A DNA stretch of 64,000 bases, from positions 62,001 through 126,000 of the forward strand of contig CALKIH010000051.1 in NCBI GenBank assembly GCA_937995335.1, in the 5' to 3' direction. The notes beneath the pieces were generated by a model. The model did not search any database and was not told where the DNA came from. It saw only the letters and a list, made by a program, of their open reading frames with translations. Below are positions 38,642 to 48,233 of this stretch, piece after piece (position 1 is the first letter of the stretch; every line of letters begins with the position of its first letter). The position numbers were made by a program, and so were the translations under genes. Source of the DNA: UBA2357 sp002344625. Its GTDB lineage: Bacteria; Pseudomonadota; Gammaproteobacteria; Burkholderiales; Rhodocyclaceae.

Positions 38642-39059
38642 CGCGGCGCCGCTCCAGTGACTGTTTCAGCCATTGCCTGAAGTCGGTGGCAGACGTGGCG
38701 CCGGCCGGCGGGCTGGCCTCGTCCGGCAATTGCGTCCGCTCGAGCGTGTGCAGCGTGTTGATGCCGGCCGCCGTGATGCCCAGCACCAGCACCTTGTCTG
38801 CGATCTCGACCAGTACGATCCGCTCGCGTGGCCCGACCGCCAGGGCACCGACAATCTTCATGCCGCGCGCCGCGCCGCCGGGCGCGGACAGCCGTTTGAT
38901 GAGCCACAGGCTACCGAGCAGCAGGCCCACCACGACGGCCAGCCCGAGCAGCATCTGCACCAAGCCCCCGGCCATGTCCGGCACGGCGTCGGCCGCGCGC
39001 GCCGGTGCTGCGAGCAAGCAGGGGAGAATGGCGGCGGGCAGGGAGCGGGAGCGCTTCAC
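38631..39059 (-). CDS. fliO: flagellar assembly protein FliO
   Basis: FliO helps assemble the FliPQR complex but is not part of the final gate. The 142-residue protein has a signal-like N-terminus, one membrane helix (MLLGLAVVVGLLLGSLWLIKRL) and a cytoplasmic beta-rich domain with VGPRERIVLVEIADKVLVLGIT. FliO is poorly conserved, but position between fliN and fliP and this motif are decisive. A 129-bp gap separates it from fliN. Confidence 0.9.
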   Translation of the reverse strand: MKRSRSLPAAILPCLLAAPARAADAVPDMAGGLVQMLLGLAVVVGLLLGSLWLIKRLSAPGGAARGMKIVGALAVGPRERIVLVEIADKVLVLGITAAGINTLHTLERTQLPDEASPPAGATSATDFRQWLKQSLERRRDEP

Positions 39060-39188
39060 GAGGGGTCCGGTCGGGCTTTCGATACGGTGAAGCGTAGCGC
39101 GCCGGCACCCGCTGCGATGCCGGGATTAGACCGGCAAAACCGACACTATTCGAAGTTTTCGCGTGGGCCGATGCGCCCGCACGACCGG

Positions 39189-39659
39189 TCAGCCGCGAAT
39201 CTTGCGCATGCGCTCGGCCGGGGTGACGATGTCGGTGAGTCGAATACCGAACTTGTCGTTGACGACCACGACTTCGCCTTGCGCGATCAGGGTGCCGTTC
39301 ACGAGCACATCCATGGGTTCGCCGGCCAGACCATCGAGCTCCACCACCGACCCGTGCGCGAGTTGCAGAAGATTGCGGATCGACAGCTTGGTGCGGCCGA
39401 GCTCGACCGTGATCTGCACCGGGATGTCGAGGATCATGTCGAAATCGTTCAACGAACTGGCCTTGGTTTCGCTGCCGCCGAAATCCGGGAAGATCTGGCT
39501 GGCAGGCCTCGCCTGGTAGGGCGATTCGACCGCGGCTGCGGCGAGCTCGGCCGCGATCCGTTTGGCTTCGTCGTCGCCGCCCGATTCGGCCGCCTGTTCG
39601 GCCATCGCGGCCGCCCAGTCGTCTTCGCTGATCTGGTTGTCTGTATCGTCGTCAGCCAT
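39189..39659 (-). CDS. fliN: flagellar motor switch protein FliN
   Basis: FliN forms the bottom of the C-ring with FliM and docks FliH. The 156-residue product has an acidic N-terminal extension and a C-terminal SpoA domain: LDIPVQITVELGRTKLSIRNLLQLAHGSVVELDGLAGEPMDVLVNGTLIAQGEVVVVNDKFGIRLTDI reads as classical FliN. It overlaps the fliM stop by 8 bp. Confidence 0.95.
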   Translation of the reverse strand: MADDDTDNQISEDDWAAAMAEQAAESGGDDEAKRIAAELAAAAVESPYQARPASQIFPDFGGSETKASSLNDFDMILDIPVQITVELGRTKLSIRNLLQLAHGSVVELDGLAGEPMDVLVNGTLIAQGEVVVVNDKFGIRLTDIVTPAERMRKIRG

Positions 39660-40659
39660 CGCTGTCTCCGGGTGGGGGGGGATCGGCCTCGCGCTCGGCG
39701 ACGGTGCGCTCGACCTTGATCGAATAGTGGCCGTTGCGGGTGCCGTAGTGCACCTCGAGCACTGGGATGCCGTCTATCTCGGCCGACAGCAATTCCGGGA
39801 CCGCGAGCGGCAGCACGTCGCCAACCTGCATGTTGACGATGTCGCGCAAGGTCACCCGGGTGGTGCCCAGATTGCATACGAGCTCGATCTCCGCCGCCTG
39901 CAGCTGGCGCCCGAGCAGCTTGATCCAGCGGTTGTCCTGGGTCAGGTGATCGCTCTGCATGGTGGAATAGATCATGTCGCGGATCGGTTCCATCATCGAG
40001 TACGGGAAGCAGATATGCATCTCGGCCTGGGCTCCGCCCAGTTCGAGCGAGAACGTGGTCGAGACGACGATCTCCGAGGGCGTCGCGATGTTTGCGAACT
40101 GCGAGTTCATCTCGGAACGCACATACTCGAGATCGAGCTTGTACACCGGCGACCAGGCCCGGCTGTATTCGCTGAAGACCACGCCCAGCATGCCCTGGAT
40201 GATGCGCTGCTCGGTCGGCGTGAAGTCCCGCCCTTCCACCCGGGTGTGGAAGCGGCCGTCACCGCCGAACATGTTGTCGACCACCAGAAACACCAGATTG
40301 GGGTCGAACACGATCAGGCCGGTTCCGCGCAGCGGGCGCGCAAGAATCAGGTTGAGGTTGGTCGGTACGACCAGGTTGCGCACGAACTCCCCGTACTTCT
40401 GGACCTTGATCGGTCCGACCGAGACCTCGACTCCGCGATGCATGTAGTTGAACAGGCCGATCCGCAGGTAGCGGGCGAAGCGTTCGTTGATGAGTTCCAT
40501 CGTGGGCATGCGCCCGCGAACGATTCGCTCCTGGGTGGCGAGGTTGTAGGGACGTACCCCGCCAAGGTCCTCTTCCTCTTCCTCCGGCTCGTCGACTTCG
40601 CCGGTGACGCCCTTCAACAGGGCATCGACTTCGTCCTGTGAAAGAAAATCGGAAGACAT
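39652..40659 (-). CDS. fliM: flagellar motor switch protein FliM
   Basis: FliM binds phospho-CheY and switches rotation direction. The 335-residue protein starts MSSDFLSQDEVDALLKGV, the CheY-binding segment. The middle CheC-like domain has the FliG-contacting MFGGDGRFHTR loop with the GGxG-type motif. The C-terminal SpoA domain resembles FliN. It follows fliL by 14 bp. Confidence 0.96.
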   Translation of the reverse strand: MSSDFLSQDEVDALLKGVTGEVDEPEEEEEDLGGVRPYNLATQERIVRGRMPTMELINERFARYLRIGLFNYMHRGVEVSVGPIKVQKYGEFVRNLVVPTNLNLILARPLRGTGLIVFDPNLVFLVVDNMFGGDGRFHTRVEGRDFTPTEQRIIQGMLGVVFSEYSRAWSPVYKLDLEYVRSEMNSQFANIATPSEIVVSTTFSLELGGAQAEMHICFPYSMMEPIRDMIYSTMQSDHLTQDNRWIKLLGRQLQAAEIELVCNLGTTRVTLRDIVNMQVGDVLPLAVPELLSAEIDGIPVLEVHYGTRNGHYSIKVERTVAEREADPPPPGDSDG

Positions 40660-40673
40660 GGCCGCCCGCGTCC

Positions 40674-41258
40674 CTACTGGATGATGATCGAATTGAACAG
40701 CACCGCCTGGATGGGCACGCCGGGCGTGGTGCCGATCGGTCGCGCGCCGCCGCGATTGGGCGGAAAGCCCAGGATCTCGTTGATGTCCTCGGCGATGCGG
40801 GTGGCCAGCGCCTCCTGCCCCTCGGGCGTGCCGAGTTCCGAAGGCAGCTTGCCGCGCAGGATCAGATTGATCCGGTGGCGGATCTCCGGCATGAATCCCT
40901 TGAGGCCGTCGCCCGTCTTCGCGTCGATGACCCGCAGTGCGATGACGACCTGCAACAGGCGGTCGCCTTCGCCGGCGGCCAGGTTGACCACGAATGGATC
41001 GAGCGGCACGAACGTGGGTGGTTTGCTGAGATCGACCGCGCCGGGGACCATCACCACCTCCGGCGGCGGCGCGGCGGCGGCCGCTGCGGCCGGGGCGTCG
41101 TCATGGCCACCGCCCTTCTTGAGCAGCAGCAGCGCCATGAAGCCCATTCCGGCGAGCAGCACGACCACCAGCAACACGAGGATGATGATGAGCAGCTTCT
41201 TGCTTTTCTTGGGCGCGCCTGCGCCCTCTGCGGCGGGTGGGGTGGGGGCCTTGGCCAT
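40674..41258 (-). CDS. fliL: flagellar basal body protein FliL
   Basis: FliL surrounds and stabilises stators at the basal body. The 194-residue protein has a short cytoplasmic N-terminus, one membrane helix (KKLLIIILVLLVVVLLAGMGFMALLLL) and a periplasmic stomatin-like domain with PTFVPLDPFVVNLAAGEGDRLLQVVIALRV. The start at 41258 is supported by AGGAG 8 nt upstream. A 90-bp gap separates it from fliK. Confidence 0.93.
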   Translation of the reverse strand: MAKAPTPPAAEGAGAPKKSKKLLIIILVLLVVVLLAGMGFMALLLLKKGGGHDDAPAAAAAAAPPPEVVMVPGAVDLSKPPTFVPLDPFVVNLAAGEGDRLLQVVIALRVIDAKTGDGLKGFMPEIRHRINLILRGKLPSELGTPEGQEALATRIAEDINEILGFPPNRGGARPIGTTPGVPIQAVLFNSIIIQ

Positions 41259-41348
41259 TGGGATCTCCTGTTGCCTGATTTGAATTATGAGGGTTTCGGC
41301 GTCTTGCCATCCGGAGAAAAGTGGCAAAGAGCACCCTCAATTCAAACC

Positions 41349-42620
41349 TCAGGCAAAGATATCGATCACCCCGTTGCCGCCGCTGGTCCAGCCCGTCTGC
41401 ACCACGCGTTCGGCCTCGGTGCCGGCGGGACCGGGCAGGCCGCCGCCGCGGCCGGCGGAGGCCTCGCCTCCGTCCCGGCCGCCGCCTTCGCGGGCCTGTT
41501 GATCACCCGCGGTGCTCACGTCGGCCTGGCCGAGATTGATGCCCGCTTGCTGCAGCAGTTCGCGCAGCTTTGGCATCGCCTGCTCGAGCGCCTCGCGTGC
41601 GGCAGGCGTGGCGGCGACGAACTGCGCCGTGGTCTGGTCACCGTTCACTTGGATCGAGACACCGAGTTTACCCAGACTCGGCGGGGTCAGCATCAATTCC
41701 GCGCGACTTTCGCTACGGTTCGCCATCCAGATCAGCCGGTTTCCGACATCCTCGGCCCAGGCCTTGTGTCCTGCCGGGGTGTACACCGGCAGTTGCTGCA
41801 CGCCCTGGTTTTCCGTTCGGTGGGGGCCGACACCGCCGCTCACGTTGAGGGCGCCGGCGGTGAGTTCGCCCTGCATCGCGCCTGGGGCGGCAGCCGCGCC
41901 ACTCACCTGTGCGAGCATCGGCGTCTGCGTCGCGGCTGCCGGTCCGACCAGCGCCTTTGTCTCGCCGGTGGCGGGTCTGGTCTTGGCGTCGCCCTCATCG
42001 TCGCCGGCCAGCAGCTTCGGCAGCAGCGATTCCGCCGCATCGGCTTCCGGCAGTTCGCCTTGAGTGTCCGTGGCTTCACCAGCGACAGTGAGCGTCTTGC
42101 GCTTCGGATCGGACAGCAGCATGTCGTCCAATGCTTCGTCGCTCTCCTTGCCTTCCGGCGGCAAGGCGCCTGAGAGTGCGGCAATGATCGACGAGAGTAC
42201 GGCAAGGCTTGCCGGGCCGGTTTCCGCAGTCTCGGCCGTGGCGGCCTCTTCCGTGGTCGTTCCGTCACCCTGATCCGCTGCTGCCTTGGCTGTTTCGGTC
42301 GGTGCTTGCGCGGTGCCCGCGGTCTCGGCCGCGCCGCGCCCGCCGGTGGGCTCCGATTGGCTTGGCGATGCTTGGGTAGCGCCTCGATTCGAACGCTCGG
42401 CGTGCCGCTGCGATTCGGCCCGCGCGGGTTCTGCGGGCCGCGTTTCGGGGCGCCGGATCTCGGTCGGCGCGGCCGGGCGATCAGGCGCGGTGAAGCGCTG
42501 TTGCAGCATGTTGTCGAAGCTCGAGCTCCGTCTCGCGCCACCGTCGGCGGCCTGCTGACTGGTCAGCAGGTCTGCCGGTGCGGTGGCTTGAGACTGTTTG
42601 GAGACTTGGGGGATGATCAT
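41349..42620 (-). CDS. fliK: hook-length control protein FliK
   Basis: FliK is secreted to measure hook length and then triggers FlhB switching. The 423-residue protein has a long, Ala/Thr/Glu-rich, disordered N-terminal ruler and a conserved C-terminal domain (WAEDVGNRLIWMANRSESRAELMLTPPSLGKLGVSI to QLLQQAGINLGQADVS). The start at 42620 follows AGAGGAAG. It has its own sigma54 promoter, 38 bp upstream, and leads fliKLMNOPQR. Confidence 0.93.
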   Translation of the reverse strand: MIIPQVSKQSQATAPADLLTSQQAADGGARRSSSFDNMLQQRFTAPDRPAAPTEIRRPETRPAEPARAESQRHAERSNRGATQASPSQSEPTGGRGAAETAGTAQAPTETAKAAADQGDGTTTEEAATAETAETGPASLAVLSSIIAALSGALPPEGKESDEALDDMLLSDPKRKTLTVAGEATDTQGELPEADAAESLLPKLLAGDDEGDAKTRPATGETKALVGPAAATQTPMLAQVSGAAAAPGAMQGELTAGALNVSGGVGPHRTENQGVQQLPVYTPAGHKAWAEDVGNRLIWMANRSESRAELMLTPPSLGKLGVSIQVNGDQTTAQFVAATPAAREALEQAMPKLRELLQQAGINLGQADVSTAGDQQAREGGGRDGGEASAGRGGGLPGPAGTEAERVVQTGWTSGGNGVIDIFA

Positions 42621-42657
42621 GACGCACTTCCTCTGACGACAGCGTTGCCAGGGGTAG

Positions 42658-42673
42658 TGCAAGCGCCATGCCA
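42658..42673 (-). promoter_or_regulatory. sigma54 promoter of fliK-fliR
   Basis: On the minus strand the sequence is TGGCATGGCGCTTGCA, matching TGGCACG-N4-TTGCA with one mismatch and correct spacing. It lies in the short gap between fliJ and fliK. This splits the fli cluster into fliFGHIJ and fliKLMNOPQR transcripts. Confidence 0.75.
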
Positions 42674-42695
42674 GATGCGGGCGGGCGCGACGTGC

Positions 42696-43148
42696 CTAGC
42701 CGTGGTCTTCGCGCTTGCGTTGATGCCGGTTGGCCGTGTGTTCGTCGAGCTGGCGCTGCTCCTGCTTGGCGAGAACATGCGCTTCACGCTGGATGTGGCG
42801 GGTGTGAAGGGTGTCGAAGGCCTTGAGCCGATTGCGTTCGTTCATCCACATCTGCTTGCCCTGGACGGTGAGGTCCCTGGATCGATCGACCTGGCTGGCC
42901 TGGGCATCGATGGCCGCATCGATGCGCGCGAGGAAGGCGGTGTAATTGCGCCATGCCTCGGGGCCCATGCCCTCGCGGGCGGCGTCCTGAAACCGTTCCC
43001 GGTATTCGTTGCGGTAGTTCTGCAGCAACTCGAGTTTCCGGTTGCCTTCGTTTTCGTTTGCAATCAGCTCGCCCAAGCGGCGGGTCGCATCGTCCAGGCG
43101 CGTATGGCTGAGATCGAGGAGCGGTTTGAGCGGAAACGATTTCGGCAT
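42696..43148 (-). CDS. fliJ: flagellar export protein FliJ
   Basis: FliJ is the central stalk of the FliI ATPase ring and links it to FlhA. The 150-residue product is a predicted antiparallel coiled coil, rich in Arg, Glu, Gln and Leu, with conserved KPLLDLSHTRLDDATRRLGEL. The gap to fliI is 92 bp. It ends the fliFGHIJ segment. Confidence 0.9.
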   Translation of the reverse strand: MPKSFPLKPLLDLSHTRLDDATRRLGELIANENEGNRKLELLQNYRNEYRERFQDAAREGMGPEAWRNYTAFLARIDAAIDAQASQVDRSRDLTVQGKQMWMNERNRLKAFDTLHTRHIQREAHVLAKQEQRQLDEHTANRHQRKREDHG

Positions 43149-43240
43149 GGGAAGGGGCGAGTGGGTTGCGTTCGTTTATTGTTAAAAATGATTGTACCGC
43201 CAACGGCTCCGCGCGGATGCCGGCATGGCGGTGGAATGCC

Positions 43241-44641
43241 TCAAGCGGCCGAAAACAGCCGCCCCAGTTGGTCGACCGAGTGGGTGTAGTCTTCCTGCTG
43301 GTCGATCGCTTGCTGCAGGAAGGCTTCGAGCCGCGGGTACATTGCGACGGCTTCATCCAGAAGCGGGTCGGAGCCCGCCTGGTATGCGCCCACCGAGATC
43401 AGGTCGCGCGATCGCTGGTAACGCGAGAACAATTGCTTGAAGCGACGAACGAGCTCGAAGTGTTGCTGCGTGACCAGGTTGTGCATTGCGCGCGAGATCG
43501 ACTGCTCGATGTCGATGGCGGGGTAGTGGCCCTGGTCCGCCAGCGAGCGCGACAGCACGAAGTGGCCGTCGAGGATCGCGCGGGCGGAATCCGCGATCGG
43601 GTCCTGCTGGTCGTCACCTTCGGCAAGTACGGTGTAGAACGCGGTAATCGAGCCGCCGCCGTCGCGTCCGTTGCCGGCGCGCTCGACCAAGGCCGGCAGG
43701 CGTGCGAACACGCTCGGGGGATAGCCGCGGGTCACCGGCGGTTCGCCGATCGCCAGCGCGATCTCGCGCTGGGCCATCGCATAGCGCGTCAGCGAGTCCA
43801 TGATCAGCAGCACCTGCTTGCCCTGGTCGCGAAAGAATTCGGCAATGGTGGTCGCGTAGGCGGCGCCTTGCAGACGCATCAGCGGGCTGGTATCGGCCGG
43901 CGCCGCGACCACGACCGAGCGGGCCCGGCCGCTGTCGCCCAGGTTCTCTTCGATGAACTCCTTGACTTCCCGGCCGCGTTCGCCGATCAGGCCGACCACG
44001 ATCACGTCGGCGGAGGTGTAGCGCGCCATCATGCCGATCAGCACCGATTTGCCGACTCCCGAGCCGGCGAACAGGCCCAGGCGCTGTCCGCGGCCGACGG
44101 TGAGCATCGCGTTGATCGCACGGATGCCGACGTCCAGCACCTGGCGAATCGGCGCCCGCATGAGGGGGTTGAACGGACGGCTCTGCAGCGAGCGGGTTTC
44201 GTCGGTGGCGAGCGCCCCGAGGCCGTCGAGCGGCCGGCCGGCGCCATCCACGACCCGGCCGAGCAGCGCGTTGCCCACCGGCAGGTGCTTGGCACGATCG
44301 GAGGTGCGCCTGCGCAGCGCGATCGCCTCGCCGACGAGCGGCTGCCGCAGGGGTGGCTCGAGCGCATGGACCGGCGCGCCGGGCGCCAGCCCGAACACGT
44401 CGTCGGTCGGCATCATGTAGAGCTTGTCGGCATTGAAACCGACCACTTCGGCTTCGACCGTGCCGCCGCCCAAGGTGATGATCTGGCAGCTCGCGCCGAG
44501 CGGCAGCTTCAGGCCCTCGGCTTCCATGACCAGGCCGTTGATGCGGGTGAGCCGGCCTGACAGCTGGAAGGGCTGGATCGCCCCGATCATGCGGCGCGTG
44601 CCTTCGAGGTAGTTGCGCCAGATTGCCAGATGCTCGCCCAT
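43241..44641 (-). CDS. fliI: flagellum-specific ATPase FliI
   Basis: FliI is the F1-beta-like ATPase of the export machine. The 466-residue protein has Walker A GSGVGKSVL within LFAGSGVGKSVLIGMMARY, GERGREVKEFIEENL, and the Walker B region LLIMDSLTRYAMAQREIALAIGEPP. It begins 6 bp after fliH, consistent with FliH2-FliI complex formation. Confidence 0.96.
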   Translation of the reverse strand: MGEHLAIWRNYLEGTRRMIGAIQPFQLSGRLTRINGLVMEAEGLKLPLGASCQIITLGGGTVEAEVVGFNADKLYMMPTDDVFGLAPGAPVHALEPPLRQPLVGEAIALRRRTSDRAKHLPVGNALLGRVVDGAGRPLDGLGALATDETRSLQSRPFNPLMRAPIRQVLDVGIRAINAMLTVGRGQRLGLFAGSGVGKSVLIGMMARYTSADVIVVGLIGERGREVKEFIEENLGDSGRARSVVVAAPADTSPLMRLQGAAYATTIAEFFRDQGKQVLLIMDSLTRYAMAQREIALAIGEPPVTRGYPPSVFARLPALVERAGNGRDGGGSITAFYTVLAEGDDQQDPIADSARAILDGHFVLSRSLADQGHYPAIDIEQSISRAMHNLVTQQHFELVRRFKQLFSRYQRSRDLISVGAYQAGSDPLLDEAVAMYPRLEAFLQQAIDQQEDYTHSVDQLGRLFSAA

Positions 44642-44647
44642 GCGCGC

Positions 44648-45385
44648 CTACGCCTCCCAGTTCGCGGCACTGCGGCCGAGGCTTTCGAGCGTGCGCTTCC
44701 AGCGGGTCTCCACGCTCGCATCGATCTGGCTGCCGGCCGCTTGCAGGCGGCAGCCGCCGCGGGTGATGGATTCGTCCTCGACGATGCGGTGATGGCCGTA
44801 TTCGAGCGAATCGCCCAGGCTCTCGCGCACCAGGTGGGTGTCGTCCGGGTGAAGATGGATGCTGATCTGGTTCTGCGGCAGTTGCTGGAGTGCTTCGCGC
44901 ACGGTTTCCGCCACCGCGCCGGGATGGTCGACCAAAGTGTGGTGCACCATCTGGCGTGCCACTTCGATCGCCAGCACCACGATCTCGTCGGCGACCTCGC
45001 CGTCCATCGCGTCGAGGGCTTCGTCCATCGCGCCAACGAGCGCGGCCAGCCTGGCGGCTTCGAGCCGTGTCTCATCCTGCCCCTTCCGCAGGCCTTCGGC
45101 GTGGCCCGCGGCGAAGCCTTCGGCGTGGCCGTGTGCCCGACCTTCCGCCCGACCTTCGGCGCGCGCCTGCTCGAACATGGCTTCGATCTCCGCGGCGGTG
45201 GGCAGCATGACCTGTGCGGGTATCGGGTCCGGGTCGTCGGGGGGGGCAGCTGCCGCAGTCTGCGGCGGCCCCGGGTCGGCTGGCGGTGCGATGTCGCCGG
45301 GGGGCGCTGCGGGTACGGTCTCATCGAAGGATTGCGGTTCCCAGCGCCGGTATGCGCCGACGGCCTGGTGTCGCGTTACGCTCAC
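44648..45385 (-). CDS. fliH: flagellar assembly protein FliH
   Basis: FliH is the peripheral stalk and negative regulator of FliI and tethers it to FliN. The 245-residue protein has a Pro-rich N-terminal region, a GxxxG-like repeat (GRAEGRAHGHAEGFAAGHAEGLRKG) and a C-terminal FliH domain with IEVARQMVHHTL. GTG at 45385 is chosen because GGAGGG lies 8 nt upstream; an ATG 39 bp further upstream is a weaker alternative. Confidence 0.9.
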   Translation of the reverse strand: MSVTRHQAVGAYRRWEPQSFDETVPAAPPGDIAPPADPGPPQTAAAAPPDDPDPIPAQVMLPTAAEIEAMFEQARAEGRAEGRAHGHAEGFAAGHAEGLRKGQDETRLEAARLAALVGAMDEALDAMDGEVADEIVVLAIEVARQMVHHTLVDHPGAVAETVREALQQLPQNQISIHLHPDDTHLVRESLGDSLEYGHHRIVEDESITRGGCRLQAAGSQIDASVETRWKRTLESLGRSAANWEA

Positions 45386-45472
45386 TGGACTGCCCTCCGG
45401 CCGCGAGCGCGACCACCTCCCCACGGGAGGAGCGCACCTCCTTCGGGCGGCCGGGCGGCAGCGCGGGCGGGA

Positions 45473-46474
45473 TTAGAGGAAGGCATCGTCGCCACCCTTG
45501 CCGCCAAGCATGATCTGGCCTTCCTCGGCGAGGCGGCGGACCGTCTTGAGGATTTCCTTCTGCTCCGCTTCCACTTCGGACAGCCGCACCGGCCCTTTGG
45601 CCTCGAGGTCTTCGCGCAGCATTTCGGCCGCCCGCTGCGACATGTTCTGGAAGATCTTCTCGCGCAATTCGGGTGCCGCGCCCTTGAGGGCGATGACGAG
45701 CGAGTCGGACTGCACTTCGCGCAGCAGCGTCTGGATGCCGCGATTGTCGATGTCCATGATGTTTTCGAACACGAACATCTCGTCGAGAATCTTCTGCGCC
45801 AGATCAGGATCGTACTCGCGCACGTTGTCGAGCACCGCCGTTTCGGCGGCGGCGCCGACGAAGTTGAGGATCTCGGCCGCATGGCGCACGCCCCCCATCG
45901 AGGCCTTCTTGGAGGTGCTGGCGCCGGCAAGCATTCGGGTGAGCGCCTCGTTGAGCTCCTTGAGGGCGATCGGCTGCACGCCATCGAGGGTCGCGATCCT
46001 CAGCAGGACGTCGTTGCGCAGGCGGTCGGAGAACTGCTTGAGAATCTCGCCGGCCTGGTCGAACTCGAGGTGTACCAGGATCGTCGCGATGATCTGCGGA
46101 TGCTCGTTGCGGATCAGATCGGCGGCGGTGGCGGCATCCATCCATTTCAGGCTCTCGATGCCGGCGGTGTCCGAACCGTGCATGATGCGCGAGATGATGT
46201 GAGCCGCGCGATCGTCGCCGAGCGCCTTGGTCAGCATTTCGCGGATGTGGGCTTCGTCCGGTTCGATCGGCGCGCCCTTGGCGGCATGGAGGTCGAGTTC
46301 GTCCAGGATCGCCTCGACCCGGCTGCGCGGCTGCGGCGGCAGGCCCGCCATGGTCATGCCCAGCTTTTGCACTTCGCGCGGGCCGAGGTGCTTGAGCACC
46401 TCCGATGCTTCGTCGGAGCCGAGCGTCATCAGCAGCAAGGCGCTCTTTTCGAGTCCTTCTTCAGGGGTGCTCAT
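45473..46474 (-). CDS. fliG: flagellar motor switch protein FliG
   Basis: FliG is the rotor protein contacting the stators. The 333-residue product contains the EHPQ motif (RNEHPQIIATILVHLE), the hinge helices, the Gly-Gly linker region and the C-terminal torque domain with MFVFENIMDIDNRGIQTLLREVQSDSLVIALKG, including the charged residues that meet the stator. It overlaps the end of fliF by 4 bp. Confidence 0.97.
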   Translation of the reverse strand: MSTPEEGLEKSALLLMTLGSDEASEVLKHLGPREVQKLGMTMAGLPPQPRSRVEAILDELDLHAAKGAPIEPDEAHIREMLTKALGDDRAAHIISRIMHGSDTAGIESLKWMDAATAADLIRNEHPQIIATILVHLEFDQAGEILKQFSDRLRNDVLLRIATLDGVQPIALKELNEALTRMLAGASTSKKASMGGVRHAAEILNFVGAAAETAVLDNVREYDPDLAQKILDEMFVFENIMDIDNRGIQTLLREVQSDSLVIALKGAAPELREKIFQNMSQRAAEMLREDLEAKGPVRLSEVEAEQKEILKTVRRLAEEGQIMLGGKGGDDAFL

Positions 46475-48141
46475 TTCTTACCCTCTTCCTTGGAGCCCAT
46501 CCATTCCTTGATCAGGTTGGCGACCATCTTCGGGTCGGCCTTGGCAAGCTCGCGGGCGCGGGCGAGCTTTTCGTCGAATGTCAGCACGCGCGCGCCGGAC
46601 AGATCGACGATCACGTCTTCGTCGTCTTCCTCGGCAGCGGTGTCCTCGGCTTCCTCGGCGGCCGCGGGCGGTGGCGGCGGCGAGACGGCCTTGATGAGCG
46701 GGCGGATAACGCCAAAATAGACGAACGCGAAGGCCAGCGCCAGCAGCAGGTAGCGGCCGAGTTCGGCGCCCAGGGCGAGCATTTCGGGATCCTTCCAGAT
46801 CGGTACCGCGTCGCCGCCCGCGCTCACGGCGGCAAAGGGCGCGCTCGAGACATTCAGGCTGTCGCCGCGGGCCTGGTTGTATCCCATCGCCTCGCGGACC
46901 AGGTTGGTGATGCGGGTGATCTCCTCCTCGGGAAGCGGCACGACCTTGGTCGTGCCGTTCGGTTGGGTTTCGGTGCGCTGGTTGACCACTACCGCGACCG
47001 AAAGGCGCTTGATCTGTCCGGGCGCCTGGCGGGTATGCTGGACGGTGCGATCGAGTTCGTAATTGAGGGTCGCGCTGCGATTGCTGTTGAGTGGCGCGAC
47101 CCCGTCCGGACCGATGCCGCCGCCGGGGTTGGGGTTGACGATCGGCGCGGTGGCCGGCACCGGTGGCTGATTCGTGAGCGCGCCGGGCACGCCGCCGGGC
47201 GCCTGGTCGCGCGTCTGCTGCTCGGTGGTTTGCTGGCTGCGAATGGCCTGGTCGGGCGAGGGGTTGGGGCGGAAAGTCTCGGCGGTCTGCTCGACCTGAT
47301 TGAAATCCAGCTCGGCGGCGACCTGGGCCTTGTAGTTGCCCTCGCCGAAGATCGGCGCCAGGATGTTTTCGATGCGGCGAATGAAGCCCGCCTCGACCTC
47401 GCGCACATAGCTGATCTGGGTCGCGTCGAGTCCGGCGTTGCGCAGGGGGTCGGCACCCTGGGTCAGGAGGTTGCCGTTCTGGTCGACCACGCTGACGCGT
47501 TCGTTCGCCATGTGCGGCACACTCGACGAAATCAGGTGCACCACGCCCGCCACCTGCGACGCGTCCATCACCCGGCCGGGGTAGAGTGTGACCATCACCG
47601 ACGCGGACGGTTTCTGCTCGTCGCGCAGGAAACCGGTCTGCTTGGGCATCGCGAGATGCACCCGGGCCGCCGAAACCGAGGAGATCGCCTGGATGGTGCG
47701 CCCGAGCTCGCCTTCGAGCGCGCGTTGGAAATTCACCTGTTCGAGAAACTGCGATACGCCCAGGCGCTGATTCTCCATGACCTCGAAACCCACCATGCCA
47801 CCCTTCGGCAGGCCCTGCGCCGCGAGCCGCAAGCGAAGGTCGTGAACGGTTTCGCTCGGTACGAGTATCGCGCTGCCATTGGCCGAGATCCGGTAGGGAA
47901 CGTTCTGCTGCTGCAATGCGGTAACGATGGCGCCGCCGTCGCGCTCTTCGAGATTCGAGAACAGCACCGCATAGTCGGGTGCGCGGCTCCACAGCCAGAC
48001 CCCGACCAGCAACGCGATCGCCAGTGCGAGCGCGGCGGCGCCGGCCATCTTCTGGCGTTGCGAAAGCGCGTTGAAACGTTGCAGGGCCTGCGCGGCAGGT
48101 GAGGCCGTGTCGGTCGCGGAGGCTGTGTCGGCGGTCGCCAT
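46471..48141 (-). CDS. fliF: flagellar MS-ring protein FliF
   Basis: FliF forms the MS ring, the base of the flagellum. The 556-residue protein has two membrane helices (about residues 30-50 and 440-460), ring-building motifs including VLFSNLEERDGGAIVTALQQQNVPYRI, and a C-terminal FliG-binding tail (NLIKEWMGSKEEG). The start at 48141 is supported by GGGGAT upstream. Upstream sequence shows only a poor sigma54-like match near 48240. Confidence 0.95.
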   Translation of the reverse strand: MATADTASATDTASPAAQALQRFNALSQRQKMAGAAALALAIALLVGVWLWSRAPDYAVLFSNLEERDGGAIVTALQQQNVPYRISANGSAILVPSETVHDLRLRLAAQGLPKGGMVGFEVMENQRLGVSQFLEQVNFQRALEGELGRTIQAISSVSAARVHLAMPKQTGFLRDEQKPSASVMVTLYPGRVMDASQVAGVVHLISSSVPHMANERVSVVDQNGNLLTQGADPLRNAGLDATQISYVREVEAGFIRRIENILAPIFGEGNYKAQVAAELDFNQVEQTAETFRPNPSPDQAIRSQQTTEQQTRDQAPGGVPGALTNQPPVPATAPIVNPNPGGGIGPDGVAPLNSNRSATLNYELDRTVQHTRQAPGQIKRLSVAVVVNQRTETQPNGTTKVVPLPEEEITRITNLVREAMGYNQARGDSLNVSSAPFAAVSAGGDAVPIWKDPEMLALGAELGRYLLLALAFAFVYFGVIRPLIKAVSPPPPPAAAEEAEDTAAEEDDEDVIVDLSGARVLTFDEKLARARELAKADPKMVANLIKEWMGSKEEGKK

Positions 48142-48218
48142 GTTCGGATCCCCGGTGCGTCGCATTGACGGATTGCGGCATTGTCGCTCTGGCTGCGCAA
48201 TGCGGGCGCGGCGAAAAA

Positions 48219-48233
48219 CGGCATTTTTTGCCG
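48219..48233. repeat. hairpin-forming inverted repeat between fliF and fleS
   Basis: CGGCA and TGCCG flank five T residues. A wider alternative pairing uses GCGGC upstream of it and GCCGC at its right. It is in the 166-bp divergent promoter region, so it may be a regulatory dyad rather than a terminator. No function can be assigned from the sequence. Confidence 0.4.
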
